Assembly: GCF_024385605.1 (NCBI RefSeq)
Contig: NZ_JANFOJ010000008.1
Span: 1-64,000, forward strand
Direction of reading: 5' to 3'
Length of the DNA: 64,000 bases
Source of the DNA: Sporolactobacillus sp. STSJ-5
GTDB taxonomy: Bacteria > Bacillota > Bacilli > Bacillales > Sporolactobacillaceae
The position numbers and the translations under genes were made by a program. The notes beneath the pieces are model-generated. The model saw only the letters and a list, made by a program, of their open reading frames with translations, did no database searches and had not been told where the DNA came from. This document shows, piece after piece, positions 8,922 through 17,632 of this stretch (its first letter is position 1; each line of letters starts with the position of its first letter).

Positions 8922-9320
8922 ATGTTTAGTGTCGGTTTGTTCGTGATTCGTTTGGTTATTGGTATTTTGTTTATCGGTCATGGTGCTCAAAAATTATTTG
9001 GCTGGTTCGGCGGTCATGGATTAAAAGGAACAGCGGGCTGGATGGATTCGATCGGAATGAAACCAGGTGTCGTTATGGCTATTCTTGCAGGCGGATCAGA
9101 GCTCGTCGGCGGACTTTTCTTTGCTCTGGGATTTCTGACTCCCTTAGCAGGGATCATGATTGCAGGTACGATGGTTGTTGCCATTGTTAAGGTGCACGGT
9201 TCCAATGGCTTGTGGGCAACACAAAATGGTTTTGAGTATAATTTGGTCTTGCTTGCTGTCACGATTGGTATAGCAATCGCTGGTCCTGGATACTATGCGG
9301 TCGATGCATTCTTATTCTAA
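8922..9320 (+). CDS. mhqP: DoxX family membrane protein, MhqP-like
   Basis: 132 residues with four hydrophobic segments. It shows the DoxX signature near the N-terminus (RLVIGILFIGHGAQKLFGWF) and the conserved glycine-rich second helix. MhqP of Bacillus is the membrane partner of the MhqNOP quinone-resistance operon; its biochemical role is unsettled (a quinol oxidoreductase component is often proposed). AAAAAGGGAG lies upstream of the ATG. It sits directly between the MhqR gene and a ring-cleaving dioxygenase gene. Confidence 0.82.
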   Translation: MFSVGLFVIRLVIGILFIGHGAQKLFGWFGGHGLKGTAGWMDSIGMKPGVVMAILAGGSELVGGLFFALGFLTPLAGIMIAGTMVVAIVKVHGSNGLWATQNGFEYNLVLLAVTIGIAIAGPGYYAVDAFLF

Positions 9321-9383
9321 AATTTCGGAGAAACGTTGTTCGATTGAGAATAAAAAGGTAAAAAAGAAAGGGTGAAATGATTC

Positions 9384-10319
9384 ATGAAAAAAACAGCAGG
9401 TATTCATCACATCACGGCCATCGTTGGCAATCCTCAGCAAAATGTTGATTTTTACGCGAGCATTCTTGGGTTGCGCTTAGTGAAAAAAACCGTTAATTTC
9501 GATGATCCGGGAACCTACCACCTCTATTTTGGTGATGAAGACGGCAGCCCGGGCACGGCGATTACCTTTTTCCCATGGGATGAAGGGCATCGCGGAAAAG
9601 TCGGTGATGGTCAGGTCGGGCTTACATCATTTGTTATTCCTAAGGGGGCAATGGCATTCTGGGAAAGTCGTCTGGCTCAGTTCAAGGTTGTTTTTTCCAA
9701 AGCGGTGCGCTTTGGCGAGCAGAGTCTGCAGTTTCATGATCCGGATGGAATCGCGCTGGAATTGGTTGAACGGGAAGAAGGGAAGACCAGTACCTGGCAA
9801 TTCGCCGGCGTCACAGCCGATACAGCAATCAAGGGATTCGGCGGGGCCGTGTTGCGCTCCATTCAGCCGCAGCAAACCACTAGGCTGCTTGAAAAAGTGA
9901 TGGGTTTTGCGCGTATCGGTGAAGAAGACGGCTATATTCGTTTTCAAAGTGAGGCAGATCTTGGCAATGTGATTGATGTGGTTAAGACGCCTTCTGAGCG
10001 CGGACGCATGGGCGTTGGAACGGTTCATCATATTGCCTTCCGGGTCGAGGATGATTCGGATCAGCTTGAATGGAAGCAATATCTTGAAGCAAATGGGCTC
10101 GGCGTGACCCCTGTCCAGGACCGTAATTATTTCTATTCAATCTATTTTCGGGAATTTGGCGGTATTCTTTTTGAAATGGCTACCGATGTTCCGGGCTTTG
10201 CCATCGATGAGCCTAAAGAAAAATTAGGTGAAAACCTGATGCTGCCGCCGCAATATGAAGAATTGCGGCCGCAACTGGAGAAAATTTTACTGCCGATCAC
10301 CGTTCGAACACGCGACTGA
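9384..10319 (+). CDS. ring-cleaving dioxygenase, MhqO/MhqE/MhqA-like
   Basis: 311-residue protein made of two VOC (glyoxalase/extradiol dioxygenase) modules. Candidate metal ligands are visible: HHITAIVGN at residues 8-9, VHHIAFRVED near residue 214, and the Glu of GGILFEMATD. Bacillus Mhq dioxygenases of this length are thought to open hydroquinone rings. Location downstream of mhqR supports that role. AAGGGTGA precedes the ATG. Which of the three Bacillus paralogues is closest cannot be decided by eye. Confidence 0.88.
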   Translation: MKKTAGIHHITAIVGNPQQNVDFYASILGLRLVKKTVNFDDPGTYHLYFGDEDGSPGTAITFFPWDEGHRGKVGDGQVGLTSFVIPKGAMAFWESRLAQFKVVFSKAVRFGEQSLQFHDPDGIALELVEREEGKTSTWQFAGVTADTAIKGFGGAVLRSIQPQQTTRLLEKVMGFARIGEEDGYIRFQSEADLGNVIDVVKTPSERGRMGVGTVHHIAFRVEDDSDQLEWKQYLEANGLGVTPVQDRNYFYSIYFREFGGILFEMATDVPGFAIDEPKEKLGENLMLPPQYEELRPQLEKILLPITVRTRD

Positions 10320-10340
10320 CGGCCAAGAAAGCGGGCACTG

Positions 10341-10449
10341 TTGCTTTCCATCAATCCGTCATCAGTGACGGAAAAAGAACATGATAAGTTGCTAATTGGA
10401 GAAATCGTTCCGAGACCGATTGCTTTTGTGACGACTCTGTCCAAAATAA
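10341..10449 (+). pseudogene. remnant of flavin reductase family protein
   Basis: In the 150 bases between the dioxygenase and hydrolase genes, one frame reads LLSINPSSVTEKEHDKLLIG and continues EIVPRPIAFVTTLSK. This is the characteristic N-terminus of the YwrF-like flavin reductase/flavoredoxin family (IVPRPIAxVST). The similarity stops after about 36 codons and the frame then runs into the next gene's leader. No usable start with a ribosome site is visible. It is probably a deletion remnant of a gene that formerly belonged to this quinone locus. Confidence 0.7.
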
Positions 10450-10470
10450 ACGCAAAGAAGGAGATTCAGT

Positions 10471-11082
10471 ATGCGCCATCTCTTTATTAAAGGAACCGAT
10501 CTGTCGAAGCCGACATTGCTGCTTCTCCATGGAACCGGCGGCAATGAAAAGGATCTGTTGCCGTTGGCGAGGCTGATCGATCCTGATGCATCAATTCTCG
10601 CCGTGCGGGGAACTGTTTTGGAAAATGGCATGCCTCGCTTTTTCCGCCGCTTAGCTGAAGGAGTTTTTGACGAGGAAGATTTGATCGTTCGTACGTATGA
10701 GCTTCATCGGTTTATTGACCAGGCAGCAGAAACCTATTCCTTCGATCGGGAAAATGTGATTGCGATCGGCTATTCAAACGGAGCCAATATCGCTGCAAGC
10801 CTGCTTTTTCATCTTCCCAAAGCGCTTCGAGGTGCAGTGCTTCATCATCCGATGGTACCGAGGCGTGGCATAAGATTACCGGATCTTACTAGGACACAAG
10901 TATTCATTGCTGCCGGATCGAACGACCCCATCTGCTTAGTGGACGAAACATTAGAACTGCAAACCTTGCTTGAATCCGCACATGCAGAGACCGTTTTGTA
11001 CTGGGAGAATCAAGGTCACCGGCTCACGCAAAAAGAAGCGGAAGCTGCGGCAAGCTGGTACCATAAGTACATTGATAATTAA
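10471..11082 (+). CDS. mhqD: carboxylesterase/phospholipase, MhqD-like
   Basis: 203-residue alpha/beta hydrolase of the phospholipase/carboxylesterase group. The oxyanion loop is LLHGTGGNEKDLL (residues 19-31), the nucleophile is Ser102 in GYSNGAN, the Asp is in GSNDPI and the His in NQGHRLT. The architecture and length match Bacillus MhqD (YodD), which is co-induced with dioxygenases under MhqR control. AAGGAG lies 8 bases before the ATG. The gene ends the locus and is followed by a terminator. Confidence 0.85.
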   Translation: MRHLFIKGTDLSKPTLLLLHGTGGNEKDLLPLARLIDPDASILAVRGTVLENGMPRFFRRLAEGVFDEEDLIVRTYELHRFIDQAAETYSFDRENVIAIGYSNGANIAASLLFHLPKALRGAVLHHPMVPRRGIRLPDLTRTQVFIAAGSNDPICLVDETLELQTLLESAHAETVLYWENQGHRLTQKEAEAAASWYHKYIDN

Positions 11083-11116
11083 CGCCTTCGAATGCCCTTA
11101 ACGAAAGGATGCGAGC

Positions 11117-11141
11117 AACCAGGTCAAAGCCTGGTTTTTTC
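11117..11141 (+). terminator. rho-independent terminator
   Basis: AACCAGG and CCTGGTT arms with a 6-base loop run directly into TTTTC, after the MhqD-like gene. Confidence 0.85.
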
Positions 11142-11266
11142 TTTTGATTCGTGACCGCCGTTATTGATTATTCGGAAAAAATGTAAAAAAAGTTTGATTC
11201 TTATTCAGAAATAAGTGATACTAGGGGTACATTTTCAGTCATTTATAAAGAGTAGGGGTTGCCGGA

Positions 11267-12628
11267 ATGAAAGTCGTTAAGTTTGGCGGAAGCTCACTCG
11301 CTTCCGGAGCACAAGTCGAGAAAGTCTATCATATTATTGCAGCTGATCCTGAGCGAAAAATCGTAGTTGTTTCAGCTCCGGGAAAGCGTTATTCGGATGA
11401 TATTAAGGTTACCGATTTACTAATCAGCTGTGCAGAAAAATATCTTAATGGGCAAGATGCACATCAGCTGGTTGAAACGATACTGAGCAGATATGAAAGC
11501 ATCGCTCAAGAACTGCATCTTTCAAATAAAGTTATTGGGAAAATATCAGATGATCTTCTAACCTTGCTGAGCGGTGACAAATCGAATCCCGCATCGTTCA
11601 TCGAAGCGGTGAAGGCGAGCGGTGAAGACAATAATGCCAAGCTGGTTGCAGCTGCTCTGAAACATAAAGGGCTGGATGCACATTATGTTTCCCCTAAAGA
11701 AGCCGGACTTTTAGTGAGCAACGATCCGGGGAATGCTCGAGTACTGCCTCAATCGTATGAGCGGCTATATGAGTTAAGAAACAGATCGGGCATTATCGTT
11801 TTCCCGGGATTTTTCGGCTACAACACAGACGGCGATGTCGTGACTTTCTCCCGCAGCGGATCGGATATTACCGGATCAATTCTGGCAAATGGTGTTAAAG
11901 CCGAACTCTATGAGAATTTTACCGATGTCGATGCGGTATACGCAGTCAATCCACATGTTGTTAAAAATCCGAAAGAAATTCGCGAACTGACCTACCGTGA
12001 AATGCGCGAGCTTTCCTATGGGGGATTTTCTGTTTTTCACGACGAAGCACTTATTCCGGCGTTTCGTGCGGGTATTCCTGTCAATGTGAAAAATACGAAT
12101 AACCCGGAAGCGCCAGGAACAAGAATCGTAAGTGCCAGGAAGAATATAGACGGTCCCGTTGTAGGGATTGCAAGCGATGACAAATTTTGTAGCATCTATG
12201 TAGGTAAATATTTAATGAATAGAGAAATAGGATTTGGCCGTAAGATTCTGCTGATTTTAGAGGAATTCGGCCTATCCTTTGAGCATATTCCGTCAGGCAT
12301 TGACGATATGACGGTCATTGTCCGGCAAAATCAAATGGAAGAAAAGATCGAAAAAAGAATCATGCAAAGGATTATGACCGATCTTGACGCGGATGAGGTC
12401 AGGGTTGAGCATGATCTGGCCCTCATCATGCTGGTTGGTGAAGGAATGCGGAAAAAAGTTGGAACGATGGCAAGAGCATCACGGGCGCTCGCTGATGCAA
12501 AGATTAATATTGAAATGATCAACCAAGGTTCATCCGAGACGAGCATGATGTTCGGGGTAAAGGAAGCCGTTGAGAAAAAAGCCGTACAAGCGCTTTATGA
12601 AGAATTTTTTGCGTCTGTAAGAGTATAA
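11267..12628 (+). CDS. aspartate kinase
   Basis: 453 residues, catalysing ATP-dependent phosphorylation of aspartate, the first step toward lysine, threonine, methionine and diaminopimelate. Seen motifs are KFGGSSLASG at the N-terminus, FPGFFGYNTDGDVVTFSRSGSD in the catalytic core (quoted as the stretch near residues 180-200), and ENFTDVDAVYAVNP. The C-terminal 150 residues form two ACT domains (VGIASDDKFCSIYVG; LIMLVGEGMRKKVGTMARAS). Length and domain order match the Bacillus aspartokinase III (YclM) class rather than the 400-residue LysC class. No leader riboswitch is evident in the 115 bases upstream, so regulation is presumably allosteric. The gene stands alone. Confidence 0.9.
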   Translation: MKVVKFGGSSLASGAQVEKVYHIIAADPERKIVVVSAPGKRYSDDIKVTDLLISCAEKYLNGQDAHQLVETILSRYESIAQELHLSNKVIGKISDDLLTLLSGDKSNPASFIEAVKASGEDNNAKLVAAALKHKGLDAHYVSPKEAGLLVSNDPGNARVLPQSYERLYELRNRSGIIVFPGFFGYNTDGDVVTFSRSGSDITGSILANGVKAELYENFTDVDAVYAVNPHVVKNPKEIRELTYREMRELSYGGFSVFHDEALIPAFRAGIPVNVKNTNNPEAPGTRIVSARKNIDGPVVGIASDDKFCSIYVGKYLMNREIGFGRKILLILEEFGLSFEHIPSGIDDMTVIVRQNQMEEKIEKRIMQRIMTDLDADEVRVEHDLALIMLVGEGMRKKVGTMARASRALADAKINIEMINQGSSETSMMFGVKEAVEKKAVQALYEEFFASVRV

Positions 12629-12770
12629 GACGTTAATGGAACAGGGCTATTGGATTCATGCAGTTAAGCATAAAAACAGTAATGGGAGAGGCTTCTTATG
12701 GGGACTTTCCCTTTATCTTTTTATGGGATCATCTTTTCGTTGGCGCTATAACCGAAAATGAGCATTTACG

Positions 12771-12809
12771 TTGCACAATAAATAAGTGTATCATAATATA
12801 AGTGTATGA
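12771..12809 (+). promoter_or_regulatory. ars promoter with overlapping operator repeat
   Basis: TTGCAC and TAATAT are spaced by 17 bases, giving a good sigma-A type promoter. An 11-base direct repeat, TAAGTGTAT(C/G)A at 12783-12793 and 12799-12809, straddles the -10 region. This is the expected place for the ArsR operator, 23 bases before the arsR start. Confidence 0.65.
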
Positions 12810-12831
12810 AAATATAAATGGAGGCGAATAT

Positions 12832-13152
12832 ATGATAACCGAACTGGAACGTGTATCTGAACTTTCTTCTATGCTAAAGCTTCTTGGTGATAAAACACGG
12901 CTAACCCTCCTTTCTTATTTAAAGTACAAAGAGTTGTGTGTATGTGAATTAGTGGACGTATTGAACGTTTCTCAACCGGCGATTAGTCAACATCTCAAAA
13001 AGCTGAGGCTCGCAGGGATTATTCGGGAACGGAAACAAGGGACATGGGTCTATTACAGCTTGAATGAAAACATACCGAATTACGTGTCCGTAATTATGGA
13101 TGCCCTGCCGGATCAACATGTCGAAAGCTGCGGAAGTCCGGAATGTTGTTAA
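12832..13152 (+). CDS. arsR: ArsR/SmtB family arsenic-responsive repressor
   Basis: 106-residue winged-helix repressor. The helix-turn-helix is VLNVSQPAISQHLKKLR, and ELCVCELV carries the Cys36/Cys38 pair of the alpha-3 arsenite site. Two further Cys groups end the protein (SCGSPECC) and may join metalloid binding. ATG at 12832 has GGAGG upstream; an in-frame GTG at 12802 lies within the promoter repeat and is rejected. It is the first gene of the ars operon and should repress its own promoter until As(III) binds. Confidence 0.92.
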   Translation: MITELERVSELSSMLKLLGDKTRLTLLSYLKYKELCVCELVDVLNVSQPAISQHLKKLRLAGIIRERKQGTWVYYSLNENIPNYVSVIMDALPDQHVESCGSPECC

Positions 13153-13216
13153 TTGAATCGACTGTCTGCAGCTGATACAGACCAAGCAAAAGCCAAAAAC
13201 GGAAGGAACAGTGACG

Positions 13217-13648
13217 ATGACCAAAAAAATCATTTACTTTCTCTGCACGGGTAATTCCTGCCGCAGCCAAATGGCTGAAGGGTTCGGGGAAAAATATTTG
13301 GGAGAAGATTATGACGTGCGTTCAGCCGGCATTGAAGCCCACGGATTAAATCCAAATGCGGTTAAAGCGATGAAAGAAGTCGGTATCGATATTTCGAACC
13401 AAACATCTAAGCTGATTGACCAGGATATTTTAAACCGCGCCTACCTTGTCGTGACGCTTTGTGGTGACGCTGAAGAACGATGCCCAATGACGCCTCCGCA
13501 TGTGAGACGCGAACATTGGGGATTTGATGATCCGGCGAAGGCAGAGGGAACCGATGAAGAAAAATGGGCGGTATTCCAGCATGTCCGTGATGGTATTGGT
13601 AAACGAATCAAACAATTTGCAGAGGAAGAGAAGGCATTGAACATTTGA
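13217..13648 (+). CDS. arsC: arsenate reductase, thioredoxin-coupled type
   Basis: 143 residues, low-molecular-weight phosphatase fold. It reduces As(V) to As(III) through a Cys cascade, with thioredoxin as reductant. Visible residues are Cys10 and Arg16 in [11 protein letters not shown], then Cys82 and Cys89 in [11 protein letters not shown], exactly the spacing of the S. aureus/B. subtilis enzymes. ATG at 13217 is 9 bases from GGAAGGA; GTG at 13211 is too near. The product As(III) would be handed to the ArsD/ArsA/ArsB genes that follow. Confidence 0.95.
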   Translation: MTKKIIYFLCTGNSCRSQMAEGFGEKYLGEDYDVRSAGIEAHGLNPNAVKAMKEVGIDISNQTSKLIDQDILNRAYLVVTLCGDAEERCPMTPPHVRREHWGFDDPAKAEGTDEEKWAVFQHVRDGIGKRIKQFAEEEKALNI

Positions 13649-13666
13649 AAAAGGAGATGAATCCAA

Positions 13667-14026
13667 TTGAAAACGATTCAGATTTTTGAACCTGCTATGT
13701 GCTGTTCAACCGGTGTCTGTGGACCAAGTGTTGATCAGGATCTCATTCGCATTACTGGAGCTGTAGGTAATCTAAGAAAGAATGGATTTAATATTTCGCG
13801 CTTTAACTTAACAAGTGATCCGGCAGCTTTTGTTCAAAATCAGGCGATTCATGATTTGCTGGAGGACGAGGGAATGAGTGTTTTGCCCGTAACAGTAGCT
13901 GATGGAAAAGTTGTTAAAAAGGGAACTTATCCGACTAATCAGGAACTGGCTGAGTTGTCTGAAGTATCCATTGACGAAATCAGTAAAAAACAGCAGTTTC
14001 AGATCAAGCTTAACGTGAGCAAGTAG
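13667..14026 (+). CDS. arsD: ArsD arsenite metallochaperone
   Basis: 119-residue thioredoxin-fold protein that delivers As(III) to ArsA. The essential Cys12, Cys13 and Cys18 are present in MCCSTGVC. The C-terminal vicinal Cys pairs found in some plasmid ArsD proteins are absent, as is usual in Firmicutes. It starts with TTG at 13667 after an AAAGGAG site. It lies between arsC and arsA with short gaps of 18 and 19 bases. Confidence 0.93.
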   Translation: MKTIQIFEPAMCCSTGVCGPSVDQDLIRITGAVGNLRKNGFNISRFNLTSDPAAFVQNQAIHDLLEDEGMSVLPVTVADGKVVKKGTYPTNQELAELSEVSIDEISKKQQFQIKLNVSK

Positions 14027-14045
14027 GGGAAAGAAGGAGATTCTT

Positions 14046-15812
14046 TTGACGCGTCTATTTAATCCTCAATCTATGGAGTTGACGCCCTTCCTGTTTTTTA
14101 CGGGAAAAGGGGGCGTTGGCAAAACCTCGATTGCCTGTGCGACGGCGACCGCTTTAGCAGACATGGGAAAAGGGGTGCTGCTTGTCAGTACGGATCCTGC
14201 TTCCAATTTGCAGGATGTTTTTGGTACAGATCTGACGATGGATAACAAAGAAATACCTGATGTGCCTCATCTATTTGTGTCCAATCTGAATCCGGAAGAA
14301 GCAGCCGGGCGATATAGAGAAAAAGTAGTTGGTCCATACCGTGGTATACTGCCGGATGCAGCTGTTCAGCAAATGGAAGAGCAACTGTCCGGAAGCTGCA
14401 CCGTTGAAATTGCAGCCTTTGATGCATTTTCTTCGATGCTGACGGATCAGTCCGTCACTCAATCATTTGATCACATCATTTTTGACACGGCACCTACCGG
14501 CCACACACTGCGACTCTTGCAGCTGCCGACCGCTTGGAGCGGCTTTCTCAATGAGAACACCCATGGCGCTTCTTGTCTTGGCCCGCTCGCTGGCTTAAAT
14601 GATAAAAAACAGCAGTATGCAGAGACTGTTCGCGCACTTTCAGATGGGAAGAAAACAACGCTGATGCTAGTTACAAGACCAGAGAGATCGGCCATAAAAG
14701 AAGCTGCTCGGGCATCAAGTGAACTAAAGAAAATAGGCATGAACAATCAATGCTTGGTAATGAATGGTCGGATGAGGCAAACCGACTCCGATGATAATTT
14801 AGCCGCTGCTTTTATGAAACGTGAACATGAGGCATTGGCGAATCTGCCGGAAAATTTGAAGGACGTGCCGACATTTGATCTTTTCCTCGCGCCATTCAAC
14901 ATGACCGGTATCCGAAACATCCGACAATTGCTGTCTGATCAAGTGTCGGACAGGGAAAGAAAGAACGAGCATCCGGCGGAAGAAGAGGTTACGGCTAAGT
15001 ATCCAGAACTTCACGATTTAATTGATGATCTGCTAAACAAAAAGCAGCGTGTGATTTTTACAATGGGCAAAGGCGGCGTTGGGAAGACAACGATTGCCAG
15101 ACGCATTGCACAAGAGCTTGCAGCACGTGGGAATAAGGTTCATTTAACAACGACAGACCCGGCAGGCCGCTTCGATTCAACCGAATCAGGGGAAGACGGA
15201 CGGATTACCGTCAGCCGTATTGATCCGAAAAAAGAAGTAGAAAACTATCGGCGACTGGTTATTGAGCGTTCTCGCGATCAGCTGGACAACGAGGGATTGG
15301 CTTATCTGGAAGAAGACCTTCGCTCACCATGTACCGAAGAAATTGCCGTTTTTCGTGCGTTTGCCGATGTCGTTGAAAAAGCTAAGGATGAGATTGTGGT
15401 CATCGACACGGCGCCATCCGGGCACACTCTGCTGCTTTTGGATGCAACGGAGGAATACCATCGCGAGATTGCGCATTCAGCTGGAGAAGTACCCGTTTCT
15501 GTTCAGAAACTTTTGCCCCGATTGCGAAATCCGGAAGAAACGGCCGTTGTTATTGTCACACTCGCGGAAACAACGCCTGTTCTTGAGGCAGAGCGCCTGG
15601 CTGCCGATTTGAAAAGAGCCGGTATCCTTCCGTCATGGTGGATCGTAAATCAAAGCTTGATTATGACCCGTACCACGAATTCGTTACTGAAAAAACGTGC
15701 GGAAAACGAACGCGACTGGATTGAACGCGTTGATCAAGACGCGAACCATCGATTTGCTGTTATCCCCTGGCAAGAAAGTCAGCAGCCAGGTCTTAAAAAA
15801 GGAGTTCGATAA
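14046..15812 (+). CDS. arsA: ArsA arsenite-translocating ATPase
   Basis: 588-residue two-domain ATPase that energises ArsB-mediated arsenite export. The first half has GKGGVGKTS (20-28) and DTAPTGHTLRLL. The second half has GKGGVGKTT (about 340) and DTAPSGHTLLLL. The three arsenic-ligand cysteines of ArsA are all present, in SGSCTVEIAAF (Cys118), HGASCLGPL (Cys177) and RSPCTEEIAVF (about Cys428). It starts with TTG at 14046. The stop is 3 bases before the HesB-like gene. Full length and all key residues indicate an active pump ATPase. Confidence 0.95.
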   Translation: MTRLFNPQSMELTPFLFFTGKGGVGKTSIACATATALADMGKGVLLVSTDPASNLQDVFGTDLTMDNKEIPDVPHLFVSNLNPEEAAGRYREKVVGPYRGILPDAAVQQMEEQLSGSCTVEIAAFDAFSSMLTDQSVTQSFDHIIFDTAPTGHTLRLLQLPTAWSGFLNENTHGASCLGPLAGLNDKKQQYAETVRALSDGKKTTLMLVTRPERSAIKEAARASSELKKIGMNNQCLVMNGRMRQTDSDDNLAAAFMKREHEALANLPENLKDVPTFDLFLAPFNMTGIRNIRQLLSDQVSDRERKNEHPAEEEVTAKYPELHDLIDDLLNKKQRVIFTMGKGGVGKTTIARRIAQELAARGNKVHLTTTDPAGRFDSTESGEDGRITVSRIDPKKEVENYRRLVIERSRDQLDNEGLAYLEEDLRSPCTEEIAVFRAFADVVEKAKDEIVVIDTAPSGHTLLLLDATEEYHREIAHSAGEVPVSVQKLLPRLRNPEETAVVIVTLAETTPVLEAERLAADLKRAGILPSWWIVNQSLIMTRTTNSLLKKRAENERDWIERVDQDANHRFAVIPWQESQQPGLKKGVR

Positions 15813-15815
15813 ATC

Positions 15816-16100
15816 ATGAAAATAACCGACGAAGCAAAGGACTTACTCGAAAAAAGTATGAAAGAGCATGATTGTGATTGCCTGCGGATTACAGCTGAGC
15901 CCGGATGCTGCGGTGCCTCGCTTAATTTTACGCTCGATCAGTTGAAATCAGGCGAACTGCCGATCGTAATTAATGGCATTCCTGTTGTCATGGATCAGCA
16001 AGCCCAGGAACAGACGGATGCCCTGACGATCAATGCCGACGATGGCGAGCTTGTCATTGACGGGGGAAGCTGCGGCTGTGGTTCTTCCGGTTGCTGTTGA
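15816..16100 (+). CDS. HesB/IscA-like small Cys-rich protein in ars operon
   Basis: 94 residues. It resembles the HesB/IscA (A-type iron-sulfur carrier) fold in length and in EPGCCGASLNFTLDQL, but it has a distinctive Cys-rich tail (SCGCGSSGCC). An N-terminal CDC and this tail give it ten cysteines. It is fused tightly to arsA (3-base gap, AAAAAAGGAG ribosome site), which argues for a role in arsenite handling or in protecting iron-sulfur clusters. That role is inference. Related proteins are often found next to arsD and arsA in Firmicutes. Confidence 0.75.
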   Translation: MKITDEAKDLLEKSMKEHDCDCLRITAEPGCCGASLNFTLDQLKSGELPIVINGIPVVMDQQAQEQTDALTINADDGELVIDGGSCGCGSSGCC

Positions 16101-16120
16101 AGCAGAGCATTTTATGTATC

Positions 16121-16157
16121 GGAGTTAGAGAAGATAGTATTCTAACTCCATTTTTAT
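16121..16157 (+). terminator. intra-operon terminator/attenuator before arsB
   Basis: GGAGTTAGA and TCTAACTCC arms with an 11-base loop are followed by ATTTTTATTTT. It lies between the HesB-like gene and arsB, which are only 92 bases apart. No promoter is obvious in the remaining gap, so arsB may depend on read-through or on a weak local promoter. Confidence 0.75.
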
Positions 16158-16192
16158 TTTGACTTTATCTTTATAGGGGAAAAGGAGAAACG

Positions 16193-17491
16193 ATGATGTT
16201 TGCACTCTTAGCTATTGTTGTCTTTTTGCTGACGCTGACGCTTGTGATCTGGCAGCCAAAAAATTTATCGATCGGCTGGTCGGCATGCGGAGGCGCACTC
16301 GTTGCACTGCTTGTTGGTGTCGTTCATTTAAATGATGTCTGGACAGTTACCGGTATTATCTGGAATGCCACTCTCGCATTTGTGGCGATTATCATTATCT
16401 CATTAATTTTGGACCATATTGGTTTCTTTGAATGGGCGGCTCTGCACATGGCTCGGTTGGCTAATGGGCATGGCATACGCATGTTCATCTTTATTTCGAT
16501 TTTGGGTGCCTTCATCTCTGCACTTTTTGCGAACGATGGTGGTGCTTTGATTCTAACACCAATTGTATTAGCGATGGTTCGAGCACTGAAATTTGATGAG
16601 CGGCGTGTGTTTCCTTTTGTGATTGCCAGCGGCTTTATTGCCGATACGACGTCGTTACCTTTAGTTGTGAGTAACCTGGTAAATATTGTTTCCGCAGACT
16701 TTTTTGGCCTATCATTTGGTCAATATGCATTGCATATGATCATACCGACAATTTTCTCACTGATTACCAGTATTGTTGTGCTTTATCTTTATTTTCGAAA
16801 AGACTGGCCGCAAAACTATCAGATGGCTGATTTGAAAAAGCCGTCATCTGCACTCAAGGATATCCGAATGTTCCACATTTCATGGTTTGTCTTAGCCGTC
16901 CTGGTCATCGGTTATTTTGCCAGCAGCCTGGTTAAGATTCCAGTGTCTTTTATTGCGCTCGCTGTAGCCTTTGTTTTCCTTTTTCTCGGAAGTCGGAGTA
17001 CGGCCATTCATACCAAAGCGATTTTAAAAAGTGCGCCATGGAGTATTGTGTTCTTTTCTTTAGGTATGTATGTCGTGGTTTATGGCTTAAGAAATGCAGG
17101 TATTATTCACCTCCTTTCTCAAGTCATTGAATTCGGAGCGCATGGAGGCCTGTTTGCCGGCACGCTCATCATGGGCTTTCTTTCTGCAGTTCTGTCTGCG
17201 CTCATGAACAATATGCCAACCGTCATGATCAATGCGTTATCTATTGACGCGGCATCAATCAACGGAGTCATGCATCAAGCACTAGTTTATGCAAATGTTG
17301 TCGGTGCAGATCTCGGACCGAAAATGACGCCGATCGGCTCACTTGCAACCTTGCTGTGGCTCCATGTGCTTTCCGAGAAAGGCGTGAAGATCAGATGGGG
17401 AGAGTATTTCAAAATCGGCATTGTGATTACCATTCCCGTTCTGTTTGTGACCTTGATTGGCGTTTATGTATCTATCATTCTCTTGGGGTAA
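16193..17491 (+). CDS. arsB: ArsB arsenite efflux transporter
   Basis: 432-residue membrane protein of the ArsB/NhaD ion-transporter superfamily with about 11-12 hydrophobic segments. Typical ArsB stretches are [41 protein letters not shown] and [19 protein letters not shown]. It extrudes As(III), either alone by proton exchange or with ArsA. AAAGGAG precedes a doubled ATG; 16193 or 16196 may be used. It completes the inorganic arsenic operon. Confidence 0.94.
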   Translation: MMFALLAIVVFLLTLTLVIWQPKNLSIGWSACGGALVALLVGVVHLNDVWTVTGIIWNATLAFVAIIIISLILDHIGFFEWAALHMARLANGHGIRMFIFISILGAFISALFANDGGALILTPIVLAMVRALKFDERRVFPFVIASGFIADTTSLPLVVSNLVNIVSADFFGLSFGQYALHMIIPTIFSLITSIVVLYLYFRKDWPQNYQMADLKKPSSALKDIRMFHISWFVLAVLVIGYFASSLVKIPVSFIALAVAFVFLFLGSRSTAIHTKAILKSAPWSIVFFSLGMYVVVYGLRNAGIIHLLSQVIEFGAHGGLFAGTLIMGFLSAVLSALMNNMPTVMINALSIDAASINGVMHQALVYANVVGADLGPKMTPIGSLATLLWLHVLSEKGVKIRWGEYFKIGIVITIPVLFVTLIGVYVSIILLG

Positions 17492-17632
17492 AAGATTGTG
17501 ATTCATTTTAGCTTTTCGTTTCTTTTGTAAAGATTATATAAAGGTATTGGCGGATGGCTTGTTTTATATAATTATCCACTTATATAATGAAATAAGCATA
17601 CAATGATAAGCTTAATGAGCTGGAGGGAAACA

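Noticed and set aside
12629-12770. Riboswitch or leader between aspartokinase and arsR
   Set aside because: Only a weak hairpin-like stretch is seen; no lysine, T-box or SAM motif.
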